Shown here: positions 1 through 10,001 of the stretch, piece after piece | How positions within the stretch are numbered: the first letter of the stretch is position 1 | Layout of the letters: each line of letters starts with the position of its first letter | Assembly: GCA_029718625.1 (NCBI GenBank) | Contig: CM056385.1 | Coordinates: forward strand, 20,189,522 to 20,253,521 | DNA length: 64,000 bases | Direction: 5' to 3' | Source of the DNA: Synaphobranchus kaupii | Lineage: Eukaryota > Chordata > Actinopteri > Anguilliformes > Synaphobranchidae | Made by a program: the position numbers and the translations under genes | Notes under the pieces: generated by a model | The model's database searches: none | What the model saw: only the letters and a program-made list of their open reading frames with translations | What the model was told of the DNA's origin: nothing

Positions 1-175
1 GTTGCCTTGCGATGAGTAAAGGCCCGTCCACACCAAGAACGATAAATATATCGTTTTAAAAATCGTTCTAACTCAAGTGGATGGCGGAGTCCACACCACA
101 ACCATAATGACAATGACAGTGACGAAAAATATCGTTGGAATCACTTTCAGAGCAGAGCAATTTGATGAGCGATAG

Positions 176-177
<2 letters not shown>
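1..177. repeat. Hairpin-rich interspersed repeat fragment with TATCGTT motifs
   Basis: The motif GTCCACACC appears twice (about 26 and 90), and ATCGTT or its complement AACGAT appears several times in both orientations. This gives short inverted repeats, the pattern of the non-autonomous DNA transposon fragments common in fish. It is cut by the window edge, so I cannot define its ends or family. Confidence is low. Confidence 0.35.

Positions 178-178
<1 letters not shown>

Positions 179-212
<34 letters not shown>
179..212. repeat. (CA)17 microsatellite
   Basis: A perfect CA dinucleotide run of 34 bases, followed by an A-rich stretch. Confidence 0.95.
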
Positions 213-216
<4 letters not shown>

Positions 217-466
217 AAAATAATGGTTCTCATTTCAATCAACTTAAATCTGGCTAATTAGGCAGAATCAGAAGGTAAATGCAAATAGAATCTTCATTTA
301 AGGTTAAGTTAACAGAAAAGAGAAAAAGAGGCCAAGTGATGCATACAACATGACCTCAGACTGTGGAAACAAATCAAAAGCTTTGTTGTTTTTGTTGTTT
401 CTTTCTTTTACGCTTGTAATATTAGCATTGAACACAAACAATCTAATAGAAAAGACAGCATCGAGG

Positions 467-541
467 TCGCCTCTCTTGCTGAAGTGAAATAACCTTTTTG
501 AGAAGACAACAGCTTGGTGGTGGGGAAGTGGAAAATGTGTG
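467..541. repeat. Diverged direct repeat, copy 1 (partner at 2748-2821)
   Basis: This stretch starts TCGCCTCTCTT and continues through GAAGTGAAATAA and GAGAAG to GTGGTGG. It matches 2748-2821 in the same orientation at roughly three-quarters identity by eye. The two copies are 2.3 kb apart. I do not recognise the family; an old interspersed repeat or a local duplication would both fit. Confidence 0.55.
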
Positions 542-560
542 TTCTGACACAAGAAAGGTT

Positions 561-2250
561 TTTATTATCAAATTAAGGGTAAGGGCCAGAAAGAGGAGAA
601 AGCAATAACCAAGTAATGGCCAGAAATTATGCTCAATCAATTTACGCCGCAGAAACAAACAAACTGAAAAGCAACACGGTTGTAATAAATGCTCATTCAA
701 TTTTACCTATAATTGATTATCTCTTTCTTTAATTTGTAGGCTTGGTACTATAACCTCTCCAGTTCCTATATATGCTCCATGATTATGCAGCATACTTTTC
801 AGGAAGTAAACATTTTGGTCCCATAAATATGACGTGCTGCTTCACTTTAACGTGCAGCTACACTTTTCTTCAAAAACAACAACAACAGCACGTGAGCATG
901 GCCACACAAGGACGGGACGTCTTACGACACTTCCACAGTACGGTTGGAAAATAGTATGATGGATATTTTTTTAATACTACATAATGCATACTAGACAGTA
1001 TACAGTAAACAGTACACAGTCTGCTTCAGTTTTGCTCATGTGCAAGTTTGTATGTGGGAAAAGGAAGAGCAAAAGTGGGAATTATTTTCCTACATACAAA
1101 CAACAGATATGTGAGTCATGGATTCAAATTAAATGTGCTAGATGGTCTCCTTGTGATTTCCAATCAATACAGAACTTTGCTTTTTGGACCATAAGCTGGA
1201 GGTTGACAATCGGAACACTCAGAAGGTCATTGTGTATCACAATTCAGTGTGGATTCTAAAATTAAATACAAGATGGGCTCCCTTCTGGAATCTGAGCTTA
1301 TCCACAAAACCAAAATAAAAAACACATTTTCAAAAATATAGCAAAAGCTGTTGGAAATGACTTCAAAGGCACCCTGTTTTCTCTGTTTTCAGCCAATTTA
1401 TAATAGCCGTGAAAATGCCACACACAAAAAAAGAACAATGTAAAGGTTCAATCTTGTCCATATGCTTATCTAGTGTAAAAATAATGCTTCTAGTGATGGT
1501 CATTGCATGACAAGTAGGCTATCTGATGAGCATGTGAACGTGCTTTCCTGCTGTCTTACTGAATAAACATTTCGCCACAGGGAACTCTGTGGTTGTCAGC
1601 TATCTTGCTCATTTCATGAAGAAAATACATAACCTTTATACAGTCTTATGAGCCGGAACCAACTAGAGACTTTTCCACATTGCAATGCAAACATTTGTTT
1701 GTCAAAAAATGACCAAAACAACAACTGCTTTACAAAGCCATATATTATGAGTTGCTCTTACATTTATTTTTGCACTAGAATGCTGAATTTAACAGTTATT
1801 TTTCAATATTTCTCCCCTGGGAGTTATGCCTCATAAGTTGTCCTTCATATTTATGAGTGCACTCCCTCATCCATCCACCTATGATATTAAAGTTACACAC
1901 GAATGCACCTTTACCATTGACAGCAAGTGTTTTCTTCATTGCTATTCCTTACAGTTAAATACCCATCAATAAGTAAATGGACATGAATGTACCCCATTTG
2001 GCAATATACCAATTTGAATGGGATTATATGTTATTACAAGCCCAATAACATACTACAATTACCCCGGTTTGAAAACAGAAGCCCAAAGCATGCAAGGGGG
2101 CCACTGTTGGAACATTAATTTGGTGACTTTTTGCAAAGCACTTTTACTGAAATATTACATAATTATGCAGGGAATATGTACAACCGGATTAAATCCACCC
2201 ATGTCCATTACAGTGTCCATGAATTAAAAATAGTGATAAATAGATTAATC
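561..2250. other. Intergenic stretch, nothing recognised
   Basis: AT-rich sequence with no coding frame that looks like a protein, no tandem array and no terminal inverted repeats that I could see. The short open frames here are of chance length and composition. Confidence 0.5.
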
Positions 2251-2269
2251 TGAATATCAGTCTTATCTG

Positions 2270-2605
2270 GATGAGACAACATACCCAGTGGTTGAGGCAA
2301 CATATCAAGTGGATAAGGCAACATGTCTAGAGAATAAGGCAACAGATCCAATCGATGAGACAACATACCCAGTGGTTGAGGCAACATATCAAGTGGATAA
2401 GGCAACATATCGAATGAATAAGGCAACATATCTAGAGAATAAGACAACAGATCCAATCGATGAGACAACATACCCAGTGGTTGAGGCAACATATCAAGTG
2501 GATAAGGCAACATATCGAATGAATAAGGCAACATATCTAGAGAATAAGGCAACAGATCCAATGGATGTGGCAACATATCCAGTGGATGAGTCAGCATATG
2601 CAGTG
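2270..2605. repeat. 21-bp minisatellite, 16 units, with higher-order order
   Basis: Sixteen consecutive 21-base units fill this interval exactly. Most contain the core RRCAACATA; unit examples begin GATGAGACAACATACCCAGTG and GTTGAGGCAACATATCAAGTG. Unit types recur in blocks: types 1-4, then 1, 2, 3', 4', 5, and again 1, 2, 3', 4', 5', with two diverged units at the right end. So the array grew by duplicating blocks of several units. Because 21 is divisible by 3 and the units lack stops, the array is open in a plus frame (7-residue repeats such as DETTYPV) and in a minus frame (such as PLDMLPY). No start context, neighbouring exon or signal sequence suggests translation. Confidence 0.93.
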
Positions 2606-3844
2606 ACATATCCAGCAGTTGGATGAGGTGAATTCAGACAAGGGGGGGGGTTTTGCTTGATTAATTCATTCTGGGGGCCTCCTGACAGTGTGTGTCATCA
2701 TACAGTAGCAGGCCTGAAAAACATAGATAAACTCCACCTCTGAAAGCTCGCCTCTCTTATAGAAGTAAAATAATCTTTTCGAGAAGGTGACAACTTTGTG
2801 GTGGAGAAGGAAAAAATATGTATGTGTGTGTTTTCTTTTTTGGGGGAGTGGGGGGCATGGCTCCCAAACTAAATTTACCCTGTGACAGTGAATTTAAGAT
2901 GAAGTTGTGGCATTGTGCGCTGAGTTAAACCAACATTACCTTCCTGGTAATATAATATAGGGAGTTAATTAATTTTATTTTGTTGGTTTCATTTGATTAC
3001 ATTAAAATATTGGCTGGACAAGGTCAACTCCACTTGTGTTCCTTATAAATATGGCTTAATGCTTTAATCCACCAACACTTAAAGACACACATATTTGTAT
3101 TTCATTGCAAACAACACATGATGCAGTTTTTAAACTGTTTAAAAAACTTAAAAACTTAAAAACTGGCATACATAGACCAATGCAAATGTGGTCCACCAAT
3201 TTATGCACAATATTATACAGGTATGAACAGACACCAAAAAAAAAAAACATATCGATAATTTGGTTACATATGCATCTCCTAGTGCAAGAGCGGCATGGTT
3301 TTTCGAACTACTTTTAATCTTTACATAGATGAGTCTGCAGGCTTAGGTTTCTGTTTGCTCCTACTAAGTTGCAGTTTTATAAGTAACATTAAATTATATA
3401 TCAACATTATCGTAAATGTCGGTTCTGACTTACGGCTTCCTTTGGTTTGATATATAGAAATGTGGTGAGCAGCTTCTATTTGGTGAATTTTTATGTTAAG
3501 TTTATTATGTGGCACAAGAAGGTATGAAAGAACGGTCGTGGCACCAGAAAAACACATTGATCAGTGTGTTCCTCATGAGGGAGATGTACTGTAATGTAAG
3601 GGCTAACCATGTGAACATCTGAGCCTACCATATGTATGACATCACAAAATATAATATAATAACTCCTGAATTATCACTCAACACATCAGAATACCTGCAG
3701 AATACATGCTGACTTATTAATATATTCTATTGAATGCTCCAAACCAACAACATTAGAGTGGTGAACTCTGCCGTTAGCATTTGAAATAGCGTTTACTCTG
3801 AAGAACTCCTTTTGACTTACCAATCAGCAATCGATTGCAGGGCT
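2606..3844. other. Intergenic stretch with second copy of the 75-bp direct repeat
   Basis: It contains a G9 tract (2642-2650), the second copy of the repeat described at 467-541 (2748-2821), a TG-rich patch near 2820-2870 and an A run near 3236-3247. Nothing else was recognised; the open frames look random. Confidence 0.5.
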
Positions 3845-4090
3845 CGCACACCATTTACTGACACACTCATACCTATGGGGAATTTAGTGTCTCCAATTAG
3901 CCTAATTGGCATGTCTTTGGGAGGAAACAGGAGTCCCGGGAGGAAACAGGAGTCCCGGGAGGAAACAGGAGTCCCCGGAGGAAACCCACGCAGACACGGG
4001 CAGAACATGCAAACCACACAGAAAGGCCCTCGGCCCGGATTCAAACTGGGAACCTTCTTGCTGTGAGGTGACAGTGCTAGCCACTGTCAG
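3845..4090 (-). mobile_element. tRNA-derived SINE, minus strand, with internal 19-bp triplication
   Basis: Read on the minus strand, the element begins with a tRNA-like head. An A-box-like TGGCTAGCACTG lies at 4072-4083, and a B-box-like AGTTTGAATCC lies at 4038-4048, 35-45 bases further on, as in RNA polymerase III promoters. The body then follows the familiar fish SINE text (GTTTGCATGTTCTGCCCGTG and GTGGGTTTCCTCC). Within the body a 19-bp unit, AGGAAACAGGAGTCCCGGG on the plus strand, is present three times in a row (3922-3940, 3941-3959, 3960-3978). That is a local expansion, not the normal family structure. Other copies of the same family lie at 7866-8092 and 38845-39030. Confidence 0.75.
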
Positions 4091-4099
4091 TCAGAAGAC

Positions 4100-5012
4100 A
4101 CAAAAGGGGTGTGTGTCTGTACAAGGTCATCTTGGGGTGGGACAGTACTGATCTGAGAGTAAACTGTCTTTATTTCCATTTAGGGTATAAATCGGGATGT
4201 GATGTTACTGAAATCAAAGAAAGCCAGGTGGCAGAGTAGGGGGATAGTGGCAGAGGCAGTGTGTAAGACTCGACTGGCCCTGTTAAATGGAGACCTTTTC
4301 AGCGGTGCTCAAAGTGAGACACATCAACCTAATAAAACTGTTTTAGGAAACCCAGTTATTGTACATAATGTATTTTACCACAATGAATGAATAAAAAAAT
4401 AATGACAGCAACAGTAGTAATACAAATATACGTTATTTTTTATTGAATAAACGGGGCACATTAGGCACTATGAGCAAAAGGGACAGGTGCTGGGGCATAT
4501 ACGTATGAGCAGGCTTAGTTTGGCACTCCTTGAATTGATGTCTCTTACATGAATGAAATGCCAACATAAATTTTCAACCTTCAGATTTAGATGTAAACAG
4601 ACGTGTTACTTCCATTAAAACAGTATGGCTATTTTCTTGGATGTCTACCCAGAAGAAAACAGAGGTTAAAGTTGTATGTAATCATTTCCCAGTGAAGTCA
4701 GAATTATGGCACATCGAGGACAATGCTGGCATTCGGGGACAGTCGTAAATATATTGCAAAATACTGGAACACTTTTCTACGCGTCTTAATTTAACTTTTC
4801 ACTGTTGTTGTTGTTATTTTTGTGGCGGCTGTCAGTAAGAACAGGTCAAAATGACTGCAATGAGAGATTTACCGCTGGTGAATTACAAGTCAAATCGAGT
4901 GGGTGCCGTGTTTGTTTTTCTAACGGCGTACCGAGAGGACAGGACACCGCATCTTACGACCACCTCAGCTGGAAACATTGCAGTGTGAGCACAAATGCAC
5001 TTAAAACACTCA
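4100..5012. other. Intergenic stretch, nothing recognised
   Basis: No protein-like frame, tandem array or paired terminal repeats were seen. Confidence 0.45.
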
Positions 5013-5254
5013 GGGCCCCGTTTCCCAGAAGCATCTTAGAGTTAAGATCATCTTAGAGTGTTTTGTGTTTGTGCTTTATTCATTTTATGATTAAAATGAT
5101 TACAATTGACTGACATTACATAAAACAAATGATAAAAATAGAGGAAGACAGACAACAAACAAATGATAAAAAAACAAACAAGCAATGAAAGTAATATATA
5201 AACAAAATAGCCTAAGATGTTCGTTATCTAAGATCATTTTGGGAAACGGGGCCC
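5013..5254. mobile_element. MITE with GGGCCCCGTTTCCCA termini
   Basis: A 242-bp element. Its left end GGGCCCCGTTTCCCAGAAGC pairs with the right end GGGAAACGGGGCCC as an inverted repeat (about 15 perfect bases). Further ATCTTAGA/TCTAAGAT inverted motifs lie just inside each end. The interior is AT-rich and non-coding. This is a common teleost MITE design. No clear target duplication is seen, so the superfamily is left open. Confidence 0.8.
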
Positions 5255-5394
5255 AGGCCGAATGTAGATTCCTACGTTAAGGCAGGGAGCTGCTGTGAAA
5301 ACAGACAGGAAATGCTCTTGAGTTATTGGTCTGATCTCGACTGCCTTTTCAATAAGATTAATTTAATTGATTAATTTATTAAATGTCCTAGCCC

Positions 5395-5432
5395 CAGCCT
5401 TAATTGATAAATTAATTAATCAATTAAGGCTG
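5395..5432. repeat. Near-perfect 38-bp AT-rich palindrome
   Basis: The arms CAGCCTTAATTGAT and ATCAATTAAGGCTG are exact reverse complements, and the centre AAATTAATTA continues the symmetry with one mismatch. A related inverted AT-rich motif (ATTAATTTAATTGATTAATT) lies just upstream at about 5358. It could extrude as a cruciform; function unknown. Confidence 0.85.
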
Positions 5433-5519
5433 TTTATGCTCCAGGCAGCAATTCCGGCGCCGCTGTCGGTACACATTGTGCTTGCCAGGTTTTCGCGGCT
5501 AAATGCAGGTGAAATATTC

Positions 5520-5547
5520 CTGATGATGATGATGATGATGATGATGA
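5520..5547. repeat. (GAT)9 trinucleotide repeat
   Basis: A run of about nine TGA/GAT triplets. It creates histidine runs in a minus frame, which is not evidence of coding. Confidence 0.95.
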
Positions 5548-5559
5548 CAAGGCTGAAGT

Positions 5560-7250
5560 GTCCCATTTTCATTTGGGAAATGTGTGACGGGAGGAGACGA
5601 CTCTCTCTCTCTCTGCAGTGTGCGATGAGACCGCGCTCCTCCCGTTTGGCTTGATTGCCGTGAATATGGGCTCACAGGTCGCCGAATCCCCTCACCCGCT
5701 GTCACAGGCAATCTGTCCCCGTCGGAGAGAGCGCGCGCTGGCCTGTCAATAGCCGTCATTTACTCAAGGATATTAAACCGAGTCTTCTTTTTACGGGTTG
5801 GATCTTGTCAGGCATGAGATGTGTTGCATCTCATTTCCTGGTCTGTCTGATGCTATCATTCTGACTGACAAATTGGATATTTACCACAAACTTAGCCACC
5901 GGCCCCCTGTAGCCTTTTCCAGCCTAATGGCTAATCTAGCTTTGGATGCAGCTCTAAAATGCTGAAAATATCATCTCTGGCATAGGTTTGCCCGTCAAGG
6001 ACTTCCCTATGGCCCTAAAGCAATGGGGTGATGGGGACACTGTGCTGCAGGAGGTGGAATATAATATAGATTAAGCCAGGCGTATTAAACACTTTGTGGC
6101 ATTAACAGCAAAGAATACGGGCGTCCTCATGACATTCTCAGATCTGACTATCTAATCATCCGGGTGAATTTATTTGCAGGAACAATCCCACACTTTGTAA
6201 TGTTCTTCAAAAAAGTATTTGTGGATAACATTGCTCAAAGATTTCATATTCAGATGCATATCTTTGATCAACTGCTCATGGAGATATTTGGTATAAAAAT
6301 ACACAGATTCATTCACAGTCAATAGTTCTGAAAAGCAACAAATGAAGTTAGTTGCATTTGATTTATTGCTGTATGAGAAAGCTGCACTTAAACTGCAGAA
6401 ATGTGAACAACACTTTACTTTAAAGTATCATCTTGAACGCTTCAGTGTGAAAATGAATTGAGCGTCAAGATTTCAATATAGTACTGATTTATTTCCAGGA
6501 AAGATTCTTGGAATTCTCGTAATAAAATGAGAACATAAGTTTTTTTTCCTTCCATATAATTTTTTTTGCCACCACAGCAAACAAGAACGTATCTGGCCAG
6601 AAACACAGAAACACTGCCCTTACAATTCTGAGCCCCAGCCCAATGAAATTCATAATTCAAATGTCAAATTTCCCATGTCAAAATTCTGAGCTGCTTCAAC
6701 TTGTGTCCTGTATATAACTACATTGTTTATTATAGTTTGATGGTGTTCTCCGGATGCTTGTGGGCAGCGGTAGAGTCGGATGGTTCTGGAAGCCCGGCGG
6801 GACCCCTTGTTTTCTTGCCCTGGGATGCTGACGAGAACAGGCAGGCTGCCATCACCCCACAGATCCCTCCCCGCGCGTCTCATAAATATACAACGCCGGC
6901 AACCAGCTTGGTGCTCTCTCTCTCAACAAAAAAATAATGTTTTCAGTTGAATCACCAGGCATTTTCAGGCAATTTGAACACCCCCCCACCCCTAACCTGA
7001 CAAGCATTTGAAATCAAGGGCAAAGAGAATAATAACGGCAGGGCCCATAATGCTTTTTGAAATCATATCAGGGAAGAAAGTATACTGCTAGTCCACCGCC
7101 GCTGCTGGCCTTTGTGTAAAATTCCCCCGGCTACTCTGGCTTTATCTAATCAGGCCACGTGGACCTGTGGTCTAGACACATATTGGGTTTCAATGCCGCC
7201 CATTGGATGAGCACACACGCAGCGTTTTGCACCCGTTCACCATTTTTATA
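5560..7250. other. Intergenic stretch, possible unique or regulatory sequence
   Basis: Mostly non-repetitive to the eye. No exon-like frame flanked by splice signals was recognised. A CpG-containing patch lies at 5620-5750. Any regulatory content would need cross-species alignment. Confidence 0.4.
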
Positions 7251-7254
7251 ATAC

Positions 7255-7626
7255 ATTTTTTTTCCAGATTTTTCCCTTTTTCTCCCAATTGGACCCTATG
7301 CAATACAATTCCCCCCGTGTAGCAACCGCTAGAGAGTCGCCGCTACAACCCCTTTGTCCGGTAGCAGGAAAGAGGGCGCCGCGTCCTCTTCAGGGCGCGA
7401 CTCCTCAAGCTCCTCACCGTGATTCCAGCTCGCCCAGGGCTGTCTTATGTGCGACGATTCTCTCAGAGTCCCTCCCCCCCGGGAGCGGCCGCCAATTGCC
7501 ACTCCCTCCAGGCACCGGCCATACTGGGATCTGGCAGGACCGGGGATCGAACCCCTGATCCTTGCGGCGCAACCGCACAGACAGAAAGTCTGCGCCTTTG
7601 TCTGCTGCACCACCACGGTGCACGTT
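7255..7626 (-). mobile_element. tRNA-derived SINE, minus strand
   Basis: On the minus strand an A-box-like TGGTGCAGCAGAC (about 7600-7614) is followed, roughly 50 bases on, by a near-consensus B box GGGTTCGATCC (7544-7554). The body then ends in a short A-rich tail, seen as T9 near 7256-7264 on the plus strand. This is the expected order of a Pol III-driven SINE. Related but more degraded text is present near 16585-16680 and 17037-17160. The open frames listed across this interval are artefacts of the SINE sequence. Confidence 0.75.
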
Positions 7627-7805
7627 CACCTTTTTTGAGGCTGCTCTTTTGACATAACAACCCCCCCCCACTCCCGAGTGGACAGACAGTACTACAACAA
7701 GGAAAAACTCCTTCCACCGCTGTGTGACATTTGCCTCGCCGTCTGCCTTTCATTTTGTCGAGCCGCGGCTGAAATGTCACCTCCAGTCTGGGAATAAGAG
7801 CGGAT

Positions 7806-7807
<2 letters not shown>

Positions 7808-7847
<40 letters not shown>

Positions 7848-7864
7848 AAGAGAGAAAGAGAGCG
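7808..7864. repeat. (GA)n microsatellite
   Basis: An AG dinucleotide run grading into AAAG/AGAG. Confidence 0.93.
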
Positions 7865-7865
7865 A

Positions 7866-8092
7866 TGTTCCTGACTCGTGGTCCTCTCTGCGTGGAGTTT
7901 GCATGTTCTCCCCGTGTTACAAAGACATGTACGTCAGGTTAGGTAAACTCCTGCCATTGCCCTTGGCACTGGCCTCAGAACTGGAGTTGGTCCCAGAGTG
8001 CCGCACTGTGGCTGCCCACTGCTCCTAAATAATTTAATGTGTGAAATGCAGGGGAGAAATGACCCCATGGGGCCAATGAAGTATAACTTAAA
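7866..8092 (+). mobile_element. SINE body fragment, plus strand, lacking the tRNA head
   Basis: The plus strand carries the same body text as the SINE at 3845-4090 (GTGGAGTTTGCATGTTCTCC), then the downstream part of the family (TGCCGCACTGTGGCTGCCCA) and a tail ending near GAAGTATAACTTAAA. The tRNA-like 5' end is missing, replaced by the adjacent GA microsatellite. The 3' tail abuts the TTAA target of the next element. Confidence 0.65.
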
Positions 8093-8096
8093 TTAA

Positions 8097-8455
8097 AGCT
8101 GCAGAAGGCAAGTTTGAAAATATACAAGGCAAAAAGACTTCCCCCTTTTGCACTCCTCCCTCCTATCTCTCTCCTAAGCCCCTCCTACCAAATTATGCTC
8201 CAGTGCACGTGCGGAGACAGGCAGACAGGGAGGGGTTTATTCTATTGGGAGGATCTTGTAGATAGTTGCCCTGATTGGTTGTTTTTTGGAAGACCGACTT
8301 GAGATTTTTTGACAGCCTAGTACAGAGCCCAGGACACTCAGAGAAACCAGATTTTTTTCTCAGAACACTTGATTTATTGATAGCTGCTGGAATGGAATGA
8401 GCAAATGTAGTAATTCTTCCAAAATTATATCAAAAAAATCTTGCCTACTGCACCT
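8097..8455. mobile_element. TTAA-target MITE with 16-bp inverted termini
   Basis: The outer ends read AGCTGCAGAAGGCAAG and, inverted, AGGTGCAGTAGGCAAG: 14 of 16 bases match. TTAA flanks both sides (8093-8096 and 8456-8459). TTAA target duplications are typical of the piggyBac and Kolobok superfamilies; termini starting AGGTGCAG rather than CCC argue for Kolobok. The interior of about 360 bp is non-coding. Confidence 0.82.
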
Positions 8456-8459
8456 TTAA

Positions 8460-9290
8460 CATAACTTAAGTTATCTACTGTAGCCATAATCACTCCTCTG
8501 TAAGTCAGCCGTACCGCACCCAGTCAAAAACCATGCAAATCTTATGGAGGCTAAGCGTGCAGTGGCGTTTCAGCAGTTTTCGCACAACTTGGGAAAAACT
8601 TAACTTTACGGAATTCAGGAGTGGCCCCCATGCCCGTGGTGAGCGAGGAGAAAAGCTGCATTATCCTGTTCATTCCGTCAGAACCGCCGAGTCATCTTAT
8701 GGAAAGTTGCTATTCAATCTAAAGAAAACCTTCTAAGATTAATGCAATGCTGTACTGCAGCAAAGTACTGGCTTGTCTTTCCTCGCTTGTCTGTCTGAAT
8801 CGGATTTAGGGGTACAGTATGGTGTTTTTAATTTTTAATTTTTTTGCTCTTTGCCGACCCGTTCCGTCTGGAGCCAGGAGGTTTGGTATTGGTCACGGAT
8901 GAACTGACACATCGCTAAAGGACTGAAAGCATGGAGGAATGGCAAAAAATTTCTGAATATAGCTGAGGGCAGCAAAGGTAGAATGACAGAGGTAGCTAGT
9001 TTCAAGAAGATATATGGTTGCATTTCTGAAGCAATCTCACGCTGTAGATATTCCAGTTTCTTCACAAACTCAACAGGCTGCATATGTTGGTACAGCAGCC
9101 AATCTCCACTGTAATGAATATTAACTTTAACCCCCCACCACCACCAAAAATGGTGTTCTGAGCACATGAAGAACAGTCATTGAAGAACAGTGAGCAATGT
9201 TCATGCCTGCCCTTACTAGCAAACCTGTACAAAGATATATATTTTTTATGTGTTTAGTTAATTTACTGTACAACATTTTGACAAATAATT
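8460..9290. other. Intergenic stretch, nothing recognised
   Basis: No protein-like frame or paired repeats were seen. The open frame on the minus strand (8835-9167) has no recognisable domain. Confidence 0.4.
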
Positions 9291-9294
9291 AAAT

Positions 9295-9512
9295 TCAATT
9301 AAAGTTATTTTGTATAGCGCTTGTTACAGAGAACTTTTGCAAAGACGCTGTACAGAGAAACAGAAAGAGAATTGGGCAAAAACCAGGCCTGAACCCCCGA
9401 ACAACAAATGAGGTAAAAACTCCCCGATGGGAAGAAATCTCGGAAGGAACCTGGCAGGAGAGGGGGAGCCCATCCTTCGCTGGCCGGCCCGGTTTAAACT
9501 TAAGGTAGAATG
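9295..9512 (-). repeat. LINE 3'-tail-type interspersed repeat
   Basis: The stretch opens AATTCAATTAAAGTTATTTTGTATAGCGCTT, the inverted form of an AAGCGCTATACAAATAAAATTGAATT tail (shortened here), and continues with text I know from a very common fish repeat (AAAAACTCCCCGATGGGAAG). A tail of the same type lies in the opposite orientation at 38690-38775. Family assignment is from memory. Confidence 0.55.
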
Positions 9513-9769
9513 GATGGATGGATGGTGGATCTATCACAGTAAATAATCAAGTGGGTTGAAATTTTTACAGTCTGAGATAGTACACTAGCTGGTAGAAAAA
9601 AAAGATGTATAATATGCAAATCAGAGGGGTGGGGTGGTACATCGATTGTGTCAAGGCATGGGCATTAACCAGAGGGGGACAGGGCAGGAGAAGTCTGCAG
9701 CTCAGGGTGAGGGGCGGGGCTGGAGTAGTCCGCAGCTAAGGGTGAGGGAAGGGCAGAAGCCCCAGGGAA

Positions 9770-10001
9770 AATAATCTAATTTGTATGCAGATTTTGGAAC
9801 TGACTGAAAACGGGAATCGTGAATAACAGCAACCCCACCCCCTCTTCAACAGAGAGGGTTTTGGCTATATATGAGCCCAGGTGGAGAGGAGTCATTTAAA
9901 GTAAAGTTCTCATCCACTTTCAGCCATGTTTCAGTTAAACATAGTACGTCAAGAGAGCTTTGAGAGGTTAGTCCGTTCACAAGAGCTGCCTTAGAGTTAA
10001 G
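9770..10001 (-). pseudogene. LINE endonuclease domain fragment, distal part
   Basis: The minus-strand frame reads LNSKAALVNGL, then LDVLCLTETWLKV, the conserved TETW block of apurinic-type endonucleases in LINEs. It continues with SSPPGLIYSQN, a TGA stop at 9846-9848, and RGGGVAVIHDSRF. The stop is consistent with CGA to TGA decay, since an arginine-rich position precedes RGGG in many relatives. The catalytic regions downstream (GDFN, SDH) are absent. Confidence 0.8.

Noticed and set aside
2208..2626. Repeat proteins of 133 (minus) and 112 (plus) codons
   Set aside because: Both follow from a 21-bp minisatellite. Kept as a finding about the array, not as a CDS.
7289..7780. Cluster of GC-rich frames on both strands
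   Set aside because: They lie within a tRNA-derived SINE and its flank; the overlap of several frames reflects base composition.
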